Shown here piece after piece: positions 51,728 through 61,384 of a stretch of 64,000 nucleotides of DNA; position 1 is the first letter of the stretch; each line of letters begins with the position of its first letter. Location of the stretch: assembly GCF_017168195.1 (NCBI RefSeq), contig NZ_JADNYL010000004.1, forward strand, positions 310,001 through 374,000, in the 5' to 3' direction. Under the pieces are notes generated by a model. The model did no database searches. It was not told the DNA's origin and was given only the letters and a program-made list of their open reading frames with translations. This stretch comes from Thalassotalea sp. G2M2-11 (lineage in GTDB: Bacteria > Pseudomonadota > Gammaproteobacteria > Enterobacterales > Alteromonadaceae). The translations under genes were made by a program, and so were the position numbers.

Positions 51728-52792
51728 TTAATCGACAGAAAAATATTGCTCTGCTTTGGTTAATACTTCAATCAATACTGTAACGCTGTCAGTAACTTGG
51801 TTGTTTACTCGCTTGGGGAAGATCTTGGATAATTTTGTCAAGTTATCAAATTCTGTGTGCCAGATGTTGCCCCATTTACTCTCTGTCTGCCGATTACACG
51901 CTGTATTGTTTGCTTCATCAAAACAATCCCATAACGCAGGATGAGTGGACTGTGAGTAGCCATCAAAGCCATTTTTGCCATTAATAGTAAAGTTAGTCGA
52001 TTCAACATAGGCGATGGGAATGCCTGCACAAGCAAAAGGTGCGTGATCTGACCAAGCGCCGGTAACACCTGCTGGATAACCTGGGTATTCAGGATGGATA
52101 ATATATTGTTTTTTCTCACCTAATACTTTTTTAGATGCGCTTAATAATGCTGAGCGAATATGGGTGTCAGCGTTATAATTTGTTTGGTTTTTTGCGCATT
52201 GGTAAGGAGTGGAATGGGCACTGTGCACGTAAACGAAATCGCCACCGGCAATGGTATCGAAATTAATCATGGCGATCATATTGTCTAATTGATCATTTGA
52301 TAAACTTTGCACATAGTGTTTTGAACCTTGTAGACCAACTTCTTCGGCGCCAAATGCGATAAAGCGGATATTATAATCAAGGTTGTTATGGTTTTTTATC
52401 GTTTTGGCGATAGCAAGCATCGCGGCGACGCCAGCGCCATTGTCAGTTGCCCCTAAAGAGCCTTTTTTGGCGGCTGTGGAGTCATAATGTGCACCCAGTA
52501 CAATGGTGTTTTTCTTATCGATATCACTGTTGACGATGATATTTTTAGAGGTTTTGTTATTGCCAAAAGTAAAGTGTTGTTCAGTGACTTGATAGCCAAT
52601 ATTGTTGAACGTTTGGATAATATAATCGGCAGTATCTTGTGCTTTTTTAGATCCAGCTTCGCGTGCACCAATGCCCGTTTGACTATCGGTAAGCTTCGTT
52701 AGGTAGGTTAATGCTTGTTGTTGAGCTATCGTTGCCGCTGTAGCAAAAAAGCAACTTAAACTAAGCAACACCGCGAGTGGTAATTTGATCAC
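51728..52792 (-). CDS. Secreted M28-family zinc aminopeptidase
   Basis: About 354 residues with a signal peptide and an M28 catalytic domain. The co-catalytic zinc ligands appear as H in VLGAHYDS, D in LGATDNGAG, E-E in FGAEEVGLQGS, D in INFDTIAG and H in WSDHAPF. Such enzymes remove N-terminal residues from peptides outside the cytoplasm. I placed the start at the GTG at 52792, giving a good signal peptide (IKLPLAVLLSLSCFFATAAT). The open frame reaches an ATG at 52831 that would put a charged stretch before it. A gpx-like gene diverges 62 bases away. Confidence 0.87.
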   Translation of the reverse strand: MIKLPLAVLLSLSCFFATAATIAQQQALTYLTKLTDSQTGIGAREAGSKKAQDTADYIIQTFNNIGYQVTEQHFTFGNNKTSKNIIVNSDIDKKNTIVLGAHYDSTAAKKGSLGATDNGAGVAAMLAIAKTIKNHNNLDYNIRFIAFGAEEVGLQGSKHYVQSLSNDQLDNMIAMINFDTIAGGDFVYVHSAHSTPYQCAKNQTNYNADTHIRSALLSASKKVLGEKKQYIIHPEYPGYPAGVTGAWSDHAPFACAGIPIAYVESTNFTINGKNGFDGYSQSTHPALWDCFDEANNTACNRQTESKWGNIWHTEFDNLTKLSKIFPKRVNNQVTDSVTVLIEVLTKAEQYFSVD

Positions 52793-52854
52793 AATAATTT
52801 CGTCCCATTTTTTGTTATAGTAACAAAGCACATACTAGAGATGAAGATTATAAA

Positions 52855-53412
52855 ATGAAACGTGGCTTATACGCAGTACTATTTTTACTATTGTTTTCCA
52901 TTAAGGCAAACGCAAGCAGTTGTCCTGATTATCTTAAGGTGAAGTTTAAGCAATTGCATGCCAGTCAACAGGTTGACTTGTGCCAATTAACGCAAGGCAA
53001 GCCGGTACTTATTGTTAATACCGCCAGTAATTGTGGGTACACACCCCATTTTAAGCAATTAGAAGCATTGCATAAGCGTTATAAAGAGCAAGGCTTAGTC
53101 GTTATTGGCTTTCCATCAGATGATTTCTTTCAGGAAGAAGATGAAGAAGCAGACACCGCTAAAATTTGTTATATCAACTATGGCGTGACTTTTACTATGC
53201 TAGCCCCTACCGCCGTTTGGGGGCGAAATGTTAATAGCGTCTTTAAATTTCTCGGTGATAAATCGACTTCGCCTAAGTGGAATTTTTATAAGTATTTAGT
53301 GGATGGTCAAGGTAATAAAGTGCAAGCATTTAGTCCGAAAGTCGCCCCTGATGATGACCAGTTTATTCGCGCCATAGATGCTTTAGTTGCTAATGAAAAG
53401 ATCAGCGAATAA
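52855..53412 (+). CDS. Exported glutathione-peroxidase-like protein, atypical active site
   Basis: A 185-residue protein with a signal peptide (about 1-21) and the GPx thioredoxin fold. The catalytic Cys is C60 in ASNCGYTPHF, and the active-site Trp is in PKWNFYKYLVD near 141. The usual FPCNQF...QEP loop is changed to FPSDDFFQEED, so the glutamine of the standard tetrad is absent. It is therefore a divergent GPx with uncertain activity, probably thioredoxin-type peroxide reduction in the periplasm if active. It diverges from the M28 gene and converges on the polysaccharide operon. Confidence 0.85.
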   Translation: MKRGLYAVLFLLLFSIKANASSCPDYLKVKFKQLHASQQVDLCQLTQGKPVLIVNTASNCGYTPHFKQLEALHKRYKEQGLVVIGFPSDDFFQEEDEEADTAKICYINYGVTFTMLAPTAVWGRNVNSVFKFLGDKSTSPKWNFYKYLVDGQGNKVQAFSPKVAPDDDQFIRAIDALVANEKISE

Positions 53413-53436
53413 AGCAGACAACCTTATCTATTACAA

Positions 53437-55353
53437 CTAGCTATTAACCGCATTGTCTAAAGCTTGTGCTGTGGTGTTTAAAGAACTTGCTTGCTCATTG
53501 TGAACTTCAGGGCGATATTCTAACGGTGCTTGTTGTAATATTTCCCTGAGTTTATTGTTATCTTCTGCGCGCATTGCATCTGTCAGCTGATTTAATATTA
53601 CTTTAACATCAGGCCAACTGAGCGAACGTTCATTTGCCGTTAAAATACGCTGGTGTTTGGTTGGCTTAGCGTGATCGTCGATCAGGAGTTCTTCATATAA
53701 CTTTTCACCGGGGCGTAAGCCACTGTAGACGATTTCAATGTCACCGTCTGGGCAATCTTCGCTTTTTACCGTTAAGCCCATTAAATGCGTCATATTATAC
53801 GCAAGGTCTACGATTTTAACCGGATCCCCCATATCGAGTACAAATACATCTCCGCCGGTTCCCATAGCCCCCGCCTGGATAACCAGTTGAGCCGCTTCTG
53901 GAATGGTCATAAAGTAACGGATAATATCGGGATGGGTGATAGTGATAGGGCCACCAGCTTTAATTTGGCGTTTAAACAGCGGCACAACTGAGCCCGATGA
54001 ACCAAGCACATTACCAAAACGAACCATAACAAAGCGTGTTTGATGATCTTGTGGCGCTAATGATTGTAATACTAATTCAGCTAAGCGTTTGGTAGCACCC
54101 ATCACATTGGTGGGGCGAACCGCTTTATCCGTAGAAATTAAAACAAAGGTTTCTACTTCACAATAGATGGCTGCTTGAGCAATTTCGTAGGTGCCAAGCA
54201 CATTGTTTGAGATCCCCGCCATGACATTATTTTCTACTAAGGGTACGTGTTTATAGGCGGCAGCATGATAAATGGTTTGTACCTTTTCAGCATGGAAAAT
54301 ACTGGTCATTAATATGCCGTTTTGCACATTACCAATTAAGGGCTTTAATGGGATATTACTCCCTGTTTCTTGCAGGTATTGGCTTAATTCCTGATTAATT
54401 TCATAGAGTAATGCTTCACTGACATCTAATAACACTAACTTGCTTGGGTGTTGATCAATGATTTGTCGACAGAGTTCTTTGCCGATTGAGCCACCAGCAC
54501 CCGACACCATCACGACTTTATTAGCAATGTTATCGCTGAGTAACTCAGGGATAGGGGCAACGGGATCTCTACCGAGTAATTCATCCACAGAAACTTCCCT
54601 AAATTGGTCTATTTTTCGCTTGCCAGAAACAATGTCAGCCATACTTGGGATGGTTAATAATTCCAAGGCATAAGGTTCAAACATAGTGATGATTTCTTGC
54701 ATCTGGCTGTTATTGAGCTTAGAGACGGCAATTAACACTTTAAATGGGCCGAAGCGTTCGATTAAGTGGGCAATTTTCTCGGGTGAATAAATATTAACAC
54801 CAAGTAATTCCCGATTTTGGTAACGCCGTTTTTGATCAATAAACGCCAGCGGTTGATATTGCTTGCCAAGCATTAAGGTATTAGCGAGTTGTTGTCCTGT
54901 GTTACCTGCGCCATATATCACTACACCTTCACGTTCATCAAACCATTTTCGGCCAATCACCAGGCCAAACATTGAACGTGCGCCAGCAATGAAAAAACAG
55001 GCAATGGTAAAGAATACAATAGGAACAGAGCGGGGAACAAATGCACCAAATATCTGACCACTTAAGTAAAAGACAAAAACAGAAATAATGAGTAAACCAG
55101 CAATTTTAATACTTGATTTTGCGGTGAAATAACGGATTACGCTGCGATAGGTACCGGCAAAATAAAACAATAACATGGTGGATAATACGACGGTGGCTAA
55201 TACTGTCCATTCGGTGGCGGTAAATTCAATATGTGAGGCACCTAAACGCAAAAGATAAGCGAGAAAAAAAGCAAAGGTTAAGGCTAATATGTCATAAGTC
55301 ATTGCGAACAATAACTTGAACGAACTGGGTATTAAATCAATTTTACGGATCAT
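53437..55353 (-). CDS. PglF/WbpM-type nucleotide-sugar 4,6-dehydratase
   Basis: A 638-residue membrane protein. Four helices (about 10-130) lead to a first Rossmann domain ('VIYGAGNTGQQLANTLM') and a catalytic SDR domain from about 280 ('NKVVMVSGAGGSIGKELCRQ', 'LISTDKAVRPTNVMGATKR'). As in PglF and related enzymes, the canonical Tyr of YxxxK is Met. It dehydrates UDP-N-acetylglucosamine to the 4-keto-6-deoxy sugar, the first step of bacillosamine-type sugars. The start ATG at 55353 is well spaced from AAGG; a GTG three codons earlier opens the frame. It is the last gene of the polysaccharide operon. Confidence 0.92.
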   Translation of the reverse strand: MIRKIDLIPSSFKLLFAMTYDILALTFAFFLAYLLRLGASHIEFTATEWTVLATVVLSTMLLFYFAGTYRSVIRYFTAKSSIKIAGLLIISVFVFYLSGQIFGAFVPRSVPIVFFTIACFFIAGARSMFGLVIGRKWFDEREGVVIYGAGNTGQQLANTLMLGKQYQPLAFIDQKRRYQNRELLGVNIYSPEKIAHLIERFGPFKVLIAVSKLNNSQMQEIITMFEPYALELLTIPSMADIVSGKRKIDQFREVSVDELLGRDPVAPIPELLSDNIANKVVMVSGAGGSIGKELCRQIIDQHPSKLVLLDVSEALLYEINQELSQYLQETGSNIPLKPLIGNVQNGILMTSIFHAEKVQTIYHAAAYKHVPLVENNVMAGISNNVLGTYEIAQAAIYCEVETFVLISTDKAVRPTNVMGATKRLAELVLQSLAPQDHQTRFVMVRFGNVLGSSGSVVPLFKRQIKAGGPITITHPDIIRYFMTIPEAAQLVIQAGAMGTGGDVFVLDMGDPVKIVDLAYNMTHLMGLTVKSEDCPDGDIEIVYSGLRPGEKLYEELLIDDHAKPTKHQRILTANERSLSWPDVKVILNQLTDAMRAEDNNKLREILQQAPLEYRPEVHNEQASSLNTTAQALDNAVNS

Positions 55354-55418
55354 CTTACGCACCTTGTATTTTGTTGTTCAAAATACACATTAATTATTAT
55401 TTTGCTGTCCGAGCTTAG

Positions 55419-56603
55419 TTATGGTGCAATCCGTGCAATTTCATCAAATAGCGTCGAAATTTTATCAGTCATTTGTGTCATTTCTTGTTGGCTTAATGTT
55501 GGATGAACTAAGAACATTAAGCTGATCTCCCCTAATCGTTTGGCATTCGGTAACGACGCTACAGGCTTATAAGGTTTATTTTCAAACGCCTTTTCTAAGT
55601 ATACTTCAGAGCAGCTGCCCGAAAAGCACGGTACACCTGCTTGGTTTAATGTATCAATGATCCTATCGCGATGCCACTGTGCTGGTAATTGTTCAGGCTG
55701 AACAAAGACATAACATTTATAGTAGGCATGACTAAGGTATCCAGGGAGTTGAGGAACATGAATAAAAGCATATTTTGCGCATGCGTTGAAAATTTGTTGC
55801 GCGTTGTCGTTGCGCTGTTGGTGCCAGATTGGCATGTTGCGCGTTTGTATCCGCCCAATAGCAGACTGCATTTCTGTTAAACGCCAGTTGGTACCAAAGG
55901 ATTCATGAAGCCAACGATAACCAGGCGGATGCTCTTTTTCATAAACTGCGGAGTAAGATTTTCCATGATCTTTAAATGCCCATGCGTTGCGCCAGAGTTG
56001 TTCATCATTGGTGGTTAACATGCCGCCTTCACCCCCTGTGGTCATAATTTTATCCTGACAAAATGACCAAGCACCTATGTGTCCAATGCTACCGACGCTT
56101 TTTCCTTTATAGGTGGCGCCATGAGCTTGGGCACAGTCTTCTATGACATAAAGCTGATGTTGCTGTGCTAATGCCATAATCTCATCCATTTCACAGGGTC
56201 TACCGGCAAGATGGACGCAAATGATGGCTTTGGTTTTATTGGTGATCACAGGGGCAATGGTGTCGGCGCAAATGTTTTGACTGTCGAGGTCGACATCGGC
56301 AAAAACAGGAGTAGCACCACAATTAATCACACAACTAATCGAAGCAATAAAGGTACGGGGCGTAACGATTACTTCATCACCTTGACCTATGTTTAAGCTT
56401 TTTAGGGCTAAGTCTAACGCTAAAGTGCCATTGGCAACGGCTACTGCATATTGGCAGTGGCTAAATTGAGCAAATTCTTGCTCAAATTTTCGACCTTCTT
56501 GTCCTGTCCAATAGTTAACTTTATTCGAGCGAAGCACTTGAGCAACGGCGTTAACTTCTTGTTCAGAAAAACTTGGCCACGGGGATAATGAAGTATTTAA
56601 CAC
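55419..56603 (-). CDS. DegT-family PLP aminotransferase (PglE-like)
   Basis: A 394-residue PLP-dependent enzyme of the DegT/DnrJ/EryC1/StrS family, which places an amino group on a keto-sugar nucleotide. The PLP Lys is in FCQDKIMTTGGEGGM near 190. The substrate loops appear as 'GDEVIVTPRTFIASISCVIN' and 'YVIEDCAQAHGA'. Genomic order (dehydratase, aminotransferase, acetyltransferase, phosphoglycosyl transferase) suggests 4-amination of the dehydratase product. The start is GTG with AAGG 7 bases upstream. It lies 65 bases before the dehydratase gene and 15 bases after the acetyltransferase stop. Confidence 0.9.
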   Translation of the reverse strand: MLNTSLSPWPSFSEQEVNAVAQVLRSNKVNYWTGQEGRKFEQEFAQFSHCQYAVAVANGTLALDLALKSLNIGQGDEVIVTPRTFIASISCVINCGATPVFADVDLDSQNICADTIAPVITNKTKAIICVHLAGRPCEMDEIMALAQQHQLYVIEDCAQAHGATYKGKSVGSIGHIGAWSFCQDKIMTTGGEGGMLTTNDEQLWRNAWAFKDHGKSYSAVYEKEHPPGYRWLHESFGTNWRLTEMQSAIGRIQTRNMPIWHQQRNDNAQQIFNACAKYAFIHVPQLPGYLSHAYYKCYVFVQPEQLPAQWHRDRIIDTLNQAGVPCFSGSCSEVYLEKAFENKPYKPVASLPNAKRLGEISLMFLVHPTLSQQEMTQMTDKISTLFDEIARIAP

Positions 56604-56618
56604 AAATTTGCCTTTTAA

Positions 56619-57245
56619 TTAGAGATCTTTAATACGTTTTGCTGGTACACCCACATATAAGCCATTGGCTTGTGTGTTTTTAGTGACAGCCGCTCCTGCG
56701 CCAATTTGACAGTTTTTAGCAATATTTATTGCTTGTATGCTGCAGCTGCCAACACCAAACCAAGATTGTTCGTCAACGTTAACTCCACCTGCTAAGTTTG
56801 CACCGGGAGAAATATGCACAGCATCAGCAAGTTGGCAATCGTGATCTATGGTGGCACCGGTGTTGATAATACAGGCGTTAGCTATTTTTGTTCCGGGATT
56901 AATCACCGCATTGGCGAACACTACATTACCACTACCTAAACTTGAATGATGACTGATGACAGCGCTTGGGTGAATAATGTTTGGTAAGTGAGCATCTGCG
57001 CTAGTAAGCGCTTGAAAGAGTGCAAGTCTTGCCCGGTTATTACCAATTGCAAGGGCAAAACTGTATTGCTCTTGATAACATTTCCATAAGGATGATTTGT
57101 CGATAATTGGCCAGGCTAAATTGTCGGCTCTTTCGGGATAACTATCATCTAAAAAGGCTATTTCACTGAATTGCCTACTGGCGTCTGCGCAATCAGCAAT
57201 CACTCGACCATGGCCGCCTGCTCCAATAATTAATAATTTACTCAT
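56619..57245 (-). CDS. PglD-like nucleotide-sugar N-acetyltransferase
   Basis: A 208-residue protein of the PglD/NeuD type. The N-terminal nucleotide-sugar-binding half starts 'LLIIGAGGHGRVIADCADAS'. The C-terminal left-handed beta-helix consists of hexapeptide repeats (about 90-200), with the catalytic His in INTGATIDHDCQL. It adds an acetyl group from acetyl-CoA to the 4-amino sugar. The final residues PAKRIKDL are typical. Strong GGGGGAA stands upstream. The ATG overlaps the previous gene by 8 bases. Confidence 0.9.
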   Translation of the reverse strand: MSKLLIIGAGGHGRVIADCADASRQFSEIAFLDDSYPERADNLAWPIIDKSSLWKCYQEQYSFALAIGNNRARLALFQALTSADAHLPNIIHPSAVISHHSSLGSGNVVFANAVINPGTKIANACIINTGATIDHDCQLADAVHISPGANLAGGVNVDEQSWFGVGSCSIQAINIAKNCQIGAGAAVTKNTQANGLYVGVPAKRIKDL

Positions 57246-57837
57246 GATGGTTCCCCCTAAATTTTGTCATGGTCGCCTCACCATTGGCATTGATATCAGC
57301 TTTTTGGCAGACCTTTTTAACCGTGAGTAGGATAATTTTTATATCTAACCATAAAGAATGATTATCGACATACCAAGTGTCGAGTTCAAATTTTTGTTGC
57401 CAGCTAATTGCATTTCGTCCATTGACTTGTGCCCAACCGGTTAGACCCGGCTTAATGTCATGTCGTCGAGCCTGTTCTTTTGAATAAAGCGGTAGATATT
57501 CAGCTAATAAAGGCCTAGGTCCAACAAGGCTCATATCGCCTTTTAATACACACCACAAACTAGGTAACTCATCTAAGCTTGTTGCCCTAAGTGTTAGACC
57601 AAATGGACTTAAGCGTTCACTGTCGGGCAAAAGCTTCCCTTGTTTATCTTTAGTGTCACGCATTGAACGAAACTTATATAAAGCGAATAGCTTGCCATTT
57701 TTCCCCGGTCGTTGTTGGCTAAATATAACAGGTGTACCGAGCTTAATTAGCACCAGCAGTGCGATGACCAGCATAGGTACAGCGAGAATGAATAAGGCTG
57801 ATAGCGATACTATGATGTCGAATAGTCGTTTGATCAT
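57238..57837 (-). CDS. PglC-type phosphoglycosyl transferase
   Basis: A 199-residue initiating sugar transferase of the monotopic PglC/WcaJ C-terminal type. It has a re-entrant hydrophobic helix (about 10-30), 'VIFSQQRPGKNGKLFALYKF' with 'RSMRDTKD' near the active site, then 'LPSLWCVLKGDMSLVGPRPL' and 'KPGLTGWAQVNGRNAISWQ'. It passes a sugar-1-phosphate from UDP-sugar to undecaprenyl phosphate. The short size is that of PglC, which uses diacetylbacillosamine. I start at ATG 57837; a GTG seven codons earlier opens the frame but AAGG fits the ATG better. Confidence 0.92.
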   Translation of the reverse strand: MIKRLFDIIVSLSALFILAVPMLVIALLVLIKLGTPVIFSQQRPGKNGKLFALYKFRSMRDTKDKQGKLLPDSERLSPFGLTLRATSLDELPSLWCVLKGDMSLVGPRPLLAEYLPLYSKEQARRHDIKPGLTGWAQVNGRNAISWQQKFELDTWYVDNHSLWLDIKIILLTVKKVCQKADINANGEATMTKFRGNHHE

Positions 57838-57844
57838 GTTAACT

Positions 57845-58990
57845 TTACTGCCTTGCACTTAGCACTTGTTGATAAAAGTCAAATACCTGCTTGGCATTGT
57901 GTTCAACATTCATGACCTGTCGCACTTTGCGGTAGGCATTATTGACCAAACGTTTTCTTTCTATCGGCTGCTCTATCGCTTGAATAATTTTATCTGCCAG
58001 CGCCTGCGGGTTTTGTTTTTCTGCGAGATAGCCTGTTTCGCCATCGGTGACCAGATCGGGAAACCCTCCCACATTAGTGGTTAATGTGGGTACTTTGGCA
58101 TACATAGACTCGACCGCACCCCCGACATTTTCAGAATGTGAGGGGTGTACAGCTAAGTCACATTGTGGGTAAAGTTGGGCAACATCGGTGCGTGTACCTA
58201 AAAATACGCCGCTGGCGCCAATCTTTTTCGCTGAATATGATTTAACGGCATCAAAATAATGAGCCGCATTGCCCCATGGGCCGCCAACAAAAACACATTT
58301 AATGTTAGGATATCGCTGCTGGACGATGGCGACAGCATCGATTAAATCTTCATGACCTTTTAACCCACGTGTTTGTCCTAAATAGCGTTTTGGCGCATAA
58401 AAGTAAGCAACCATAATAATGAGAAAATCTTCTTGCGCCATAGCAAGTGACTCTTTCAGAAGATTGTCTGACGGTTTTTCAAAAGCAAAGTCATCTTCAT
58501 TCACGCCATAATAAGCTAAACCCACCCGATGCGGTTTAATACCTAATTGGTGATATTTTTCGCGTGTCCATAAACAAGAAGCCAGCCAATAATCTTTTGA
58601 GCTGGCGGTTATTTTATCTAAGGTGCGAAATAACCAATGCTCCAAATGTAAGGGGCCAGGCACATGAAAAATTTGCGGTATATTGATGCCCTTTAAAGCA
58701 ATGCGCATCAATAACGAGGTGGCAACAAAATGGCTATGGATAATATCCGGTTGTACTTGCTTAACCAGTGCTCGTAATTTGAGCGCACGAGAGATATTTA
58801 ACCAAGGCTTACTGACTGAAAGTGCAGGGTCAAAGGTGTAAGTTTTCACCCCGGCTTGTTGGTATTTTTCAACCATAGGGCCATGAGGTAAAACTAAGTG
58901 CACATCCACTCCTAGTTTTATTAGTTGGGTCGTTTGTCTTAGCGCCCAACTGGCACCAATCGACGTTTTAAGAATATGGAGTACTTTCAT
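57845..58990 (-). CDS. GT4 family glycosyltransferase
   Basis: A 381-residue GT-B enzyme. The acceptor half begins 'KVLHILKTSIGASWALRQ' and contains 'DIIHSHFVATSLLMRIAL'. The donor half has 'IKCVFVGGPWGNAAHYFD' and the EX7E-type element 'PSHSENVGGAVESMYAKVPT'. It adds a sugar to the lipid-linked chain in the cytoplasm; the donor is unknown. The ATG at 58990 shares one base with the previous stop (TGATG). Seven bases separate its stop from the sugar transferase start. Confidence 0.88.
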   Translation of the reverse strand: MKVLHILKTSIGASWALRQTTQLIKLGVDVHLVLPHGPMVEKYQQAGVKTYTFDPALSVSKPWLNISRALKLRALVKQVQPDIIHSHFVATSLLMRIALKGINIPQIFHVPGPLHLEHWLFRTLDKITASSKDYWLASCLWTREKYHQLGIKPHRVGLAYYGVNEDDFAFEKPSDNLLKESLAMAQEDFLIIMVAYFYAPKRYLGQTRGLKGHEDLIDAVAIVQQRYPNIKCVFVGGPWGNAAHYFDAVKSYSAKKIGASGVFLGTRTDVAQLYPQCDLAVHPSHSENVGGAVESMYAKVPTLTTNVGGFPDLVTDGETGYLAEKQNPQALADKIIQAIEQPIERKRLVNNAYRKVRQVMNVEHNAKQVFDFYQQVLSARQ

Positions 58991-60210
58991 CAATTTGGAC
59001 CTTGCTCAGCGCTCAATAATGCTTGATACATGGCATGTCGTCTAGTACTTAGCTGTTCATCTCCATATGCTAATGCTTTTTGATAATTCTGTTGAGAAGC
59101 AGACAAACGCTGTTGTTCCGTCATGTGTACAACTTGCTGAATTTTATCGGTTAGTTGAGTAATGTTATCTCGTTCAATAATTTTATCTACGGGTAATAAT
59201 TCGTTGACACCGCCGACATTGGTTGCCAGACAAATTACGCTACGTGCCATGGCTTCAATAACGACTCTTGGCAAGCCTTCTTGTCGTGAGCTTAGAACAA
59301 AAATATCGCATTGGTCGAGGTAGCGGTGAATGTCAGCCCGATCACTGACATTGCCAATGAAACTGACGGCTTCTGAAATAGCGAGATCATCAGTGAGTTG
59401 CTGCATTTGTGGTAATAATTGCCCACCGCCAATCCAAATTAATTGGGCATCCACTCCGTTACTTCTCAGTTGCGCCAAGGTGTTTAACATAAAGTCGCAG
59501 CCTTTATAAGGTTGCGACAAGTTGCCAATACAAAGTAACTGGATATTGTTGGCTAGTGGATAAGCCATGCGCTGATGGTAATCATGTTCGGTCAATTGAA
59601 TTGATGAATAATGGCTTTGAAAAGCGTTAGCTGCAGGCGGGTATTTAGCTTGTAAAGCATACTGGGTAACGTAGGCAATAGCACTGGCGTGTCGGCATTG
59701 CCAAGCAAGCATTTTAACAAATGCATTACGGAGCAATGGCCGTAAACGACTATTACTGGCGTTGGAGGAAAAAGTATCCTCGGGATCTCCGACAACCTCA
59801 GCACCATAAGGTTTATGCCATGGCATCGCAAATATTCTGTACAGTAAAGACAGTACACCTGGAATTCTAAAGATTACCGCATGTTGGTGTTTCCGTCTTA
59901 ACCAAAGGGCTTTGAGCAGCTTAGGTAGTGTTAACAAAAAAGCGTACAGCCCAACGTAGTAAGGTAAAGGATAAAAGTTTACCTTCTCACCATCGACCCG
60001 ATGCCAGTGAGCTTGAGCTTTTGCCACTGGTGCTACTCGCGCAATAATATTGACTTGGCAGAACACGGTTAAATATCTTTGCCAAAACGGGTAAGCAAAA
60101 GCGTTTTCTGTCCACAAGTGGCCATCGGAGCATTGGTAAAAGCGTTGCTCTATGACAACGTCTAGTGAGGGGTTATTTTTTAAAATAAAATTTACCTCTT
60201 TGAGAGACAT
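58990..60210 (-). CDS. GT4 family glycosyltransferase
   Basis: A 406-residue GT-B enzyme, with 'IQLLCIGNLSQPYKGCDFML', 'LIWIGGGQLLPQMQQLTDDL' and the acidic pair 'LSSRQEGLPRVVIEAMARSV' near residue 325. The N-terminal half is less conserved and positively charged, so it probably acts at the inner membrane face. The frame overlaps the upstream polymerase gene by 38 bases and no Shine-Dalgarno stands before the ATG at 60210. The true start may lie a few codons inside. It is one of two chain-extending transferases in the operon. Confidence 0.86.
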   Translation of the reverse strand: MSLKEVNFILKNNPSLDVVIEQRFYQCSDGHLWTENAFAYPFWQRYLTVFCQVNIIARVAPVAKAQAHWHRVDGEKVNFYPLPYYVGLYAFLLTLPKLLKALWLRRKHQHAVIFRIPGVLSLLYRIFAMPWHKPYGAEVVGDPEDTFSSNASNSRLRPLLRNAFVKMLAWQCRHASAIAYVTQYALQAKYPPAANAFQSHYSSIQLTEHDYHQRMAYPLANNIQLLCIGNLSQPYKGCDFMLNTLAQLRSNGVDAQLIWIGGGQLLPQMQQLTDDLAISEAVSFIGNVSDRADIHRYLDQCDIFVLSSRQEGLPRVVIEAMARSVICLATNVGGVNELLPVDKIIERDNITQLTDKIQQVVHMTEQQRLSASQQNYQKALAYGDEQLSTRRHAMYQALLSAEQGPN

Positions 60211-61384
60211 ACAATAGAAAAAAGAAAATGATGCAACAATAACTGAATGATTTAAATATGATCAATGATTCACCGCGAATAGCATAGATGAAATAGAATA
60301 AAATAAAATAGGTCATTAATGTGCCAAAAGGCTTATCGTTACGATAGCCTTTAAATGCTGCGGAAATCAAGATCCCTATTATGGCAAAAACAATAGGAAT
60401 GCCAATCACACCAAAGTTAAGTAACACTTCCGCTTCTAACGAAAAGCCATAAGCACCATCATTAACAAAAGGTGAATATTCACGGCTAAACCAAATCGAT
60501 AAGGGAAGCGTGATTTTCAATGCACCTAAAGTGAGCATATTAAGCAAGCTTGATAAGTAACTTTCGCCCCACCAAAGCTGTAGGTCATGCTCTAGCCAAA
60601 ACAAGATGTTTGAGGTTACCATCAAATTACTGCCTTGATTAAGAAATGCCCCGATACCGCTAGAGTCGATTTCGACCGAACGACCCGATGACATTAAAGT
60701 AAAACCAATAGCCCCAAGGCTTAACATTAAGCATAATTTAAACATCGAGACCCGCTTATCTTTATGTAACCAAAAATAGATGGGCACGAAAATCAAAGCA
60801 AAATCCCGCTCACCCATGTATAAGCAGTAAAAACAATAAATTAAGATAATTGAAGCAATAAATAGTTTCGACTGTTTGGTGATTTGTCCGTACGGGGAAA
60901 TGGTCATGTAGCAGAAAAGAAATATTGGCCATAATGTCAGCAAGACGTAATGGAAGATCCCCACTAAACGAATTTTTTCTACTTTATCGAGTGGATTAAA
61001 CCCTATCAGTAAAAAAGCGTATATAAAGATGACGATAACCGGGATAGTCATCGTTAAAATGGTGATTTGCCGAAAAAATTGTGGGCGCTTAATGACAATT
61101 TCGACATTACTGGTAATTCTGCTCATTAAATTAGATGGCACCGCACTTAAGGTGAGTATCGCCAGAAAAAAAACAAAAGCCGATTGAGGTAACATGGCTT
61201 TATTGATCCCGCTGTAGATAGGAATATCCAGTAGAAAAGCAATGTAAGGTCCATAACAAAAATAGAAGTAGCAAATGGAATAAATCAGTAAAGGACTGAT
61301 CCGGCCTTTAAAGTATTTAACTTCCCAAACTCCCCGCAGTGTAATCGCCAATATTGAGGCATATAAATAAAGATACTCAGCCAT
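60173..61384 (-). CDS. O-antigen polymerase-like (Wzy) membrane protein
   Basis: A 403-residue protein with about eleven hydrophobic helices and a long periplasmic loop near 255-310 ('LEHDLQLWWGESYLSSLLNM'). Wzy-type polymerases join repeat units on the periplasmic side. The sequence is poorly conserved in this family, so topology and position (between the flippase and transferases) carry the call. The start overlaps the flippase gene by 8 bases. The last codons overlap the next gene by 38 bases. Confidence 0.8.
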   Translation of the reverse strand: MAEYLYLYASILAITLRGVWEVKYFKGRISPLLIYSICYFYFCYGPYIAFLLDIPIYSGINKAMLPQSAFVFFLAILTLSAVPSNLMSRITSNVEIVIKRPQFFRQITILTMTIPVIVIFIYAFLLIGFNPLDKVEKIRLVGIFHYVLLTLWPIFLFCYMTISPYGQITKQSKLFIASIILIYCFYCLYMGERDFALIFVPIYFWLHKDKRVSMFKLCLMLSLGAIGFTLMSSGRSVEIDSSGIGAFLNQGSNLMVTSNILFWLEHDLQLWWGESYLSSLLNMLTLGALKITLPLSIWFSREYSPFVNDGAYGFSLEAEVLLNFGVIGIPIVFAIIGILISAAFKGYRNDKPFGTLMTYFILFYFIYAIRGESLIIFKSFSYCCIIFFFLLYVSQRGKFYFKK

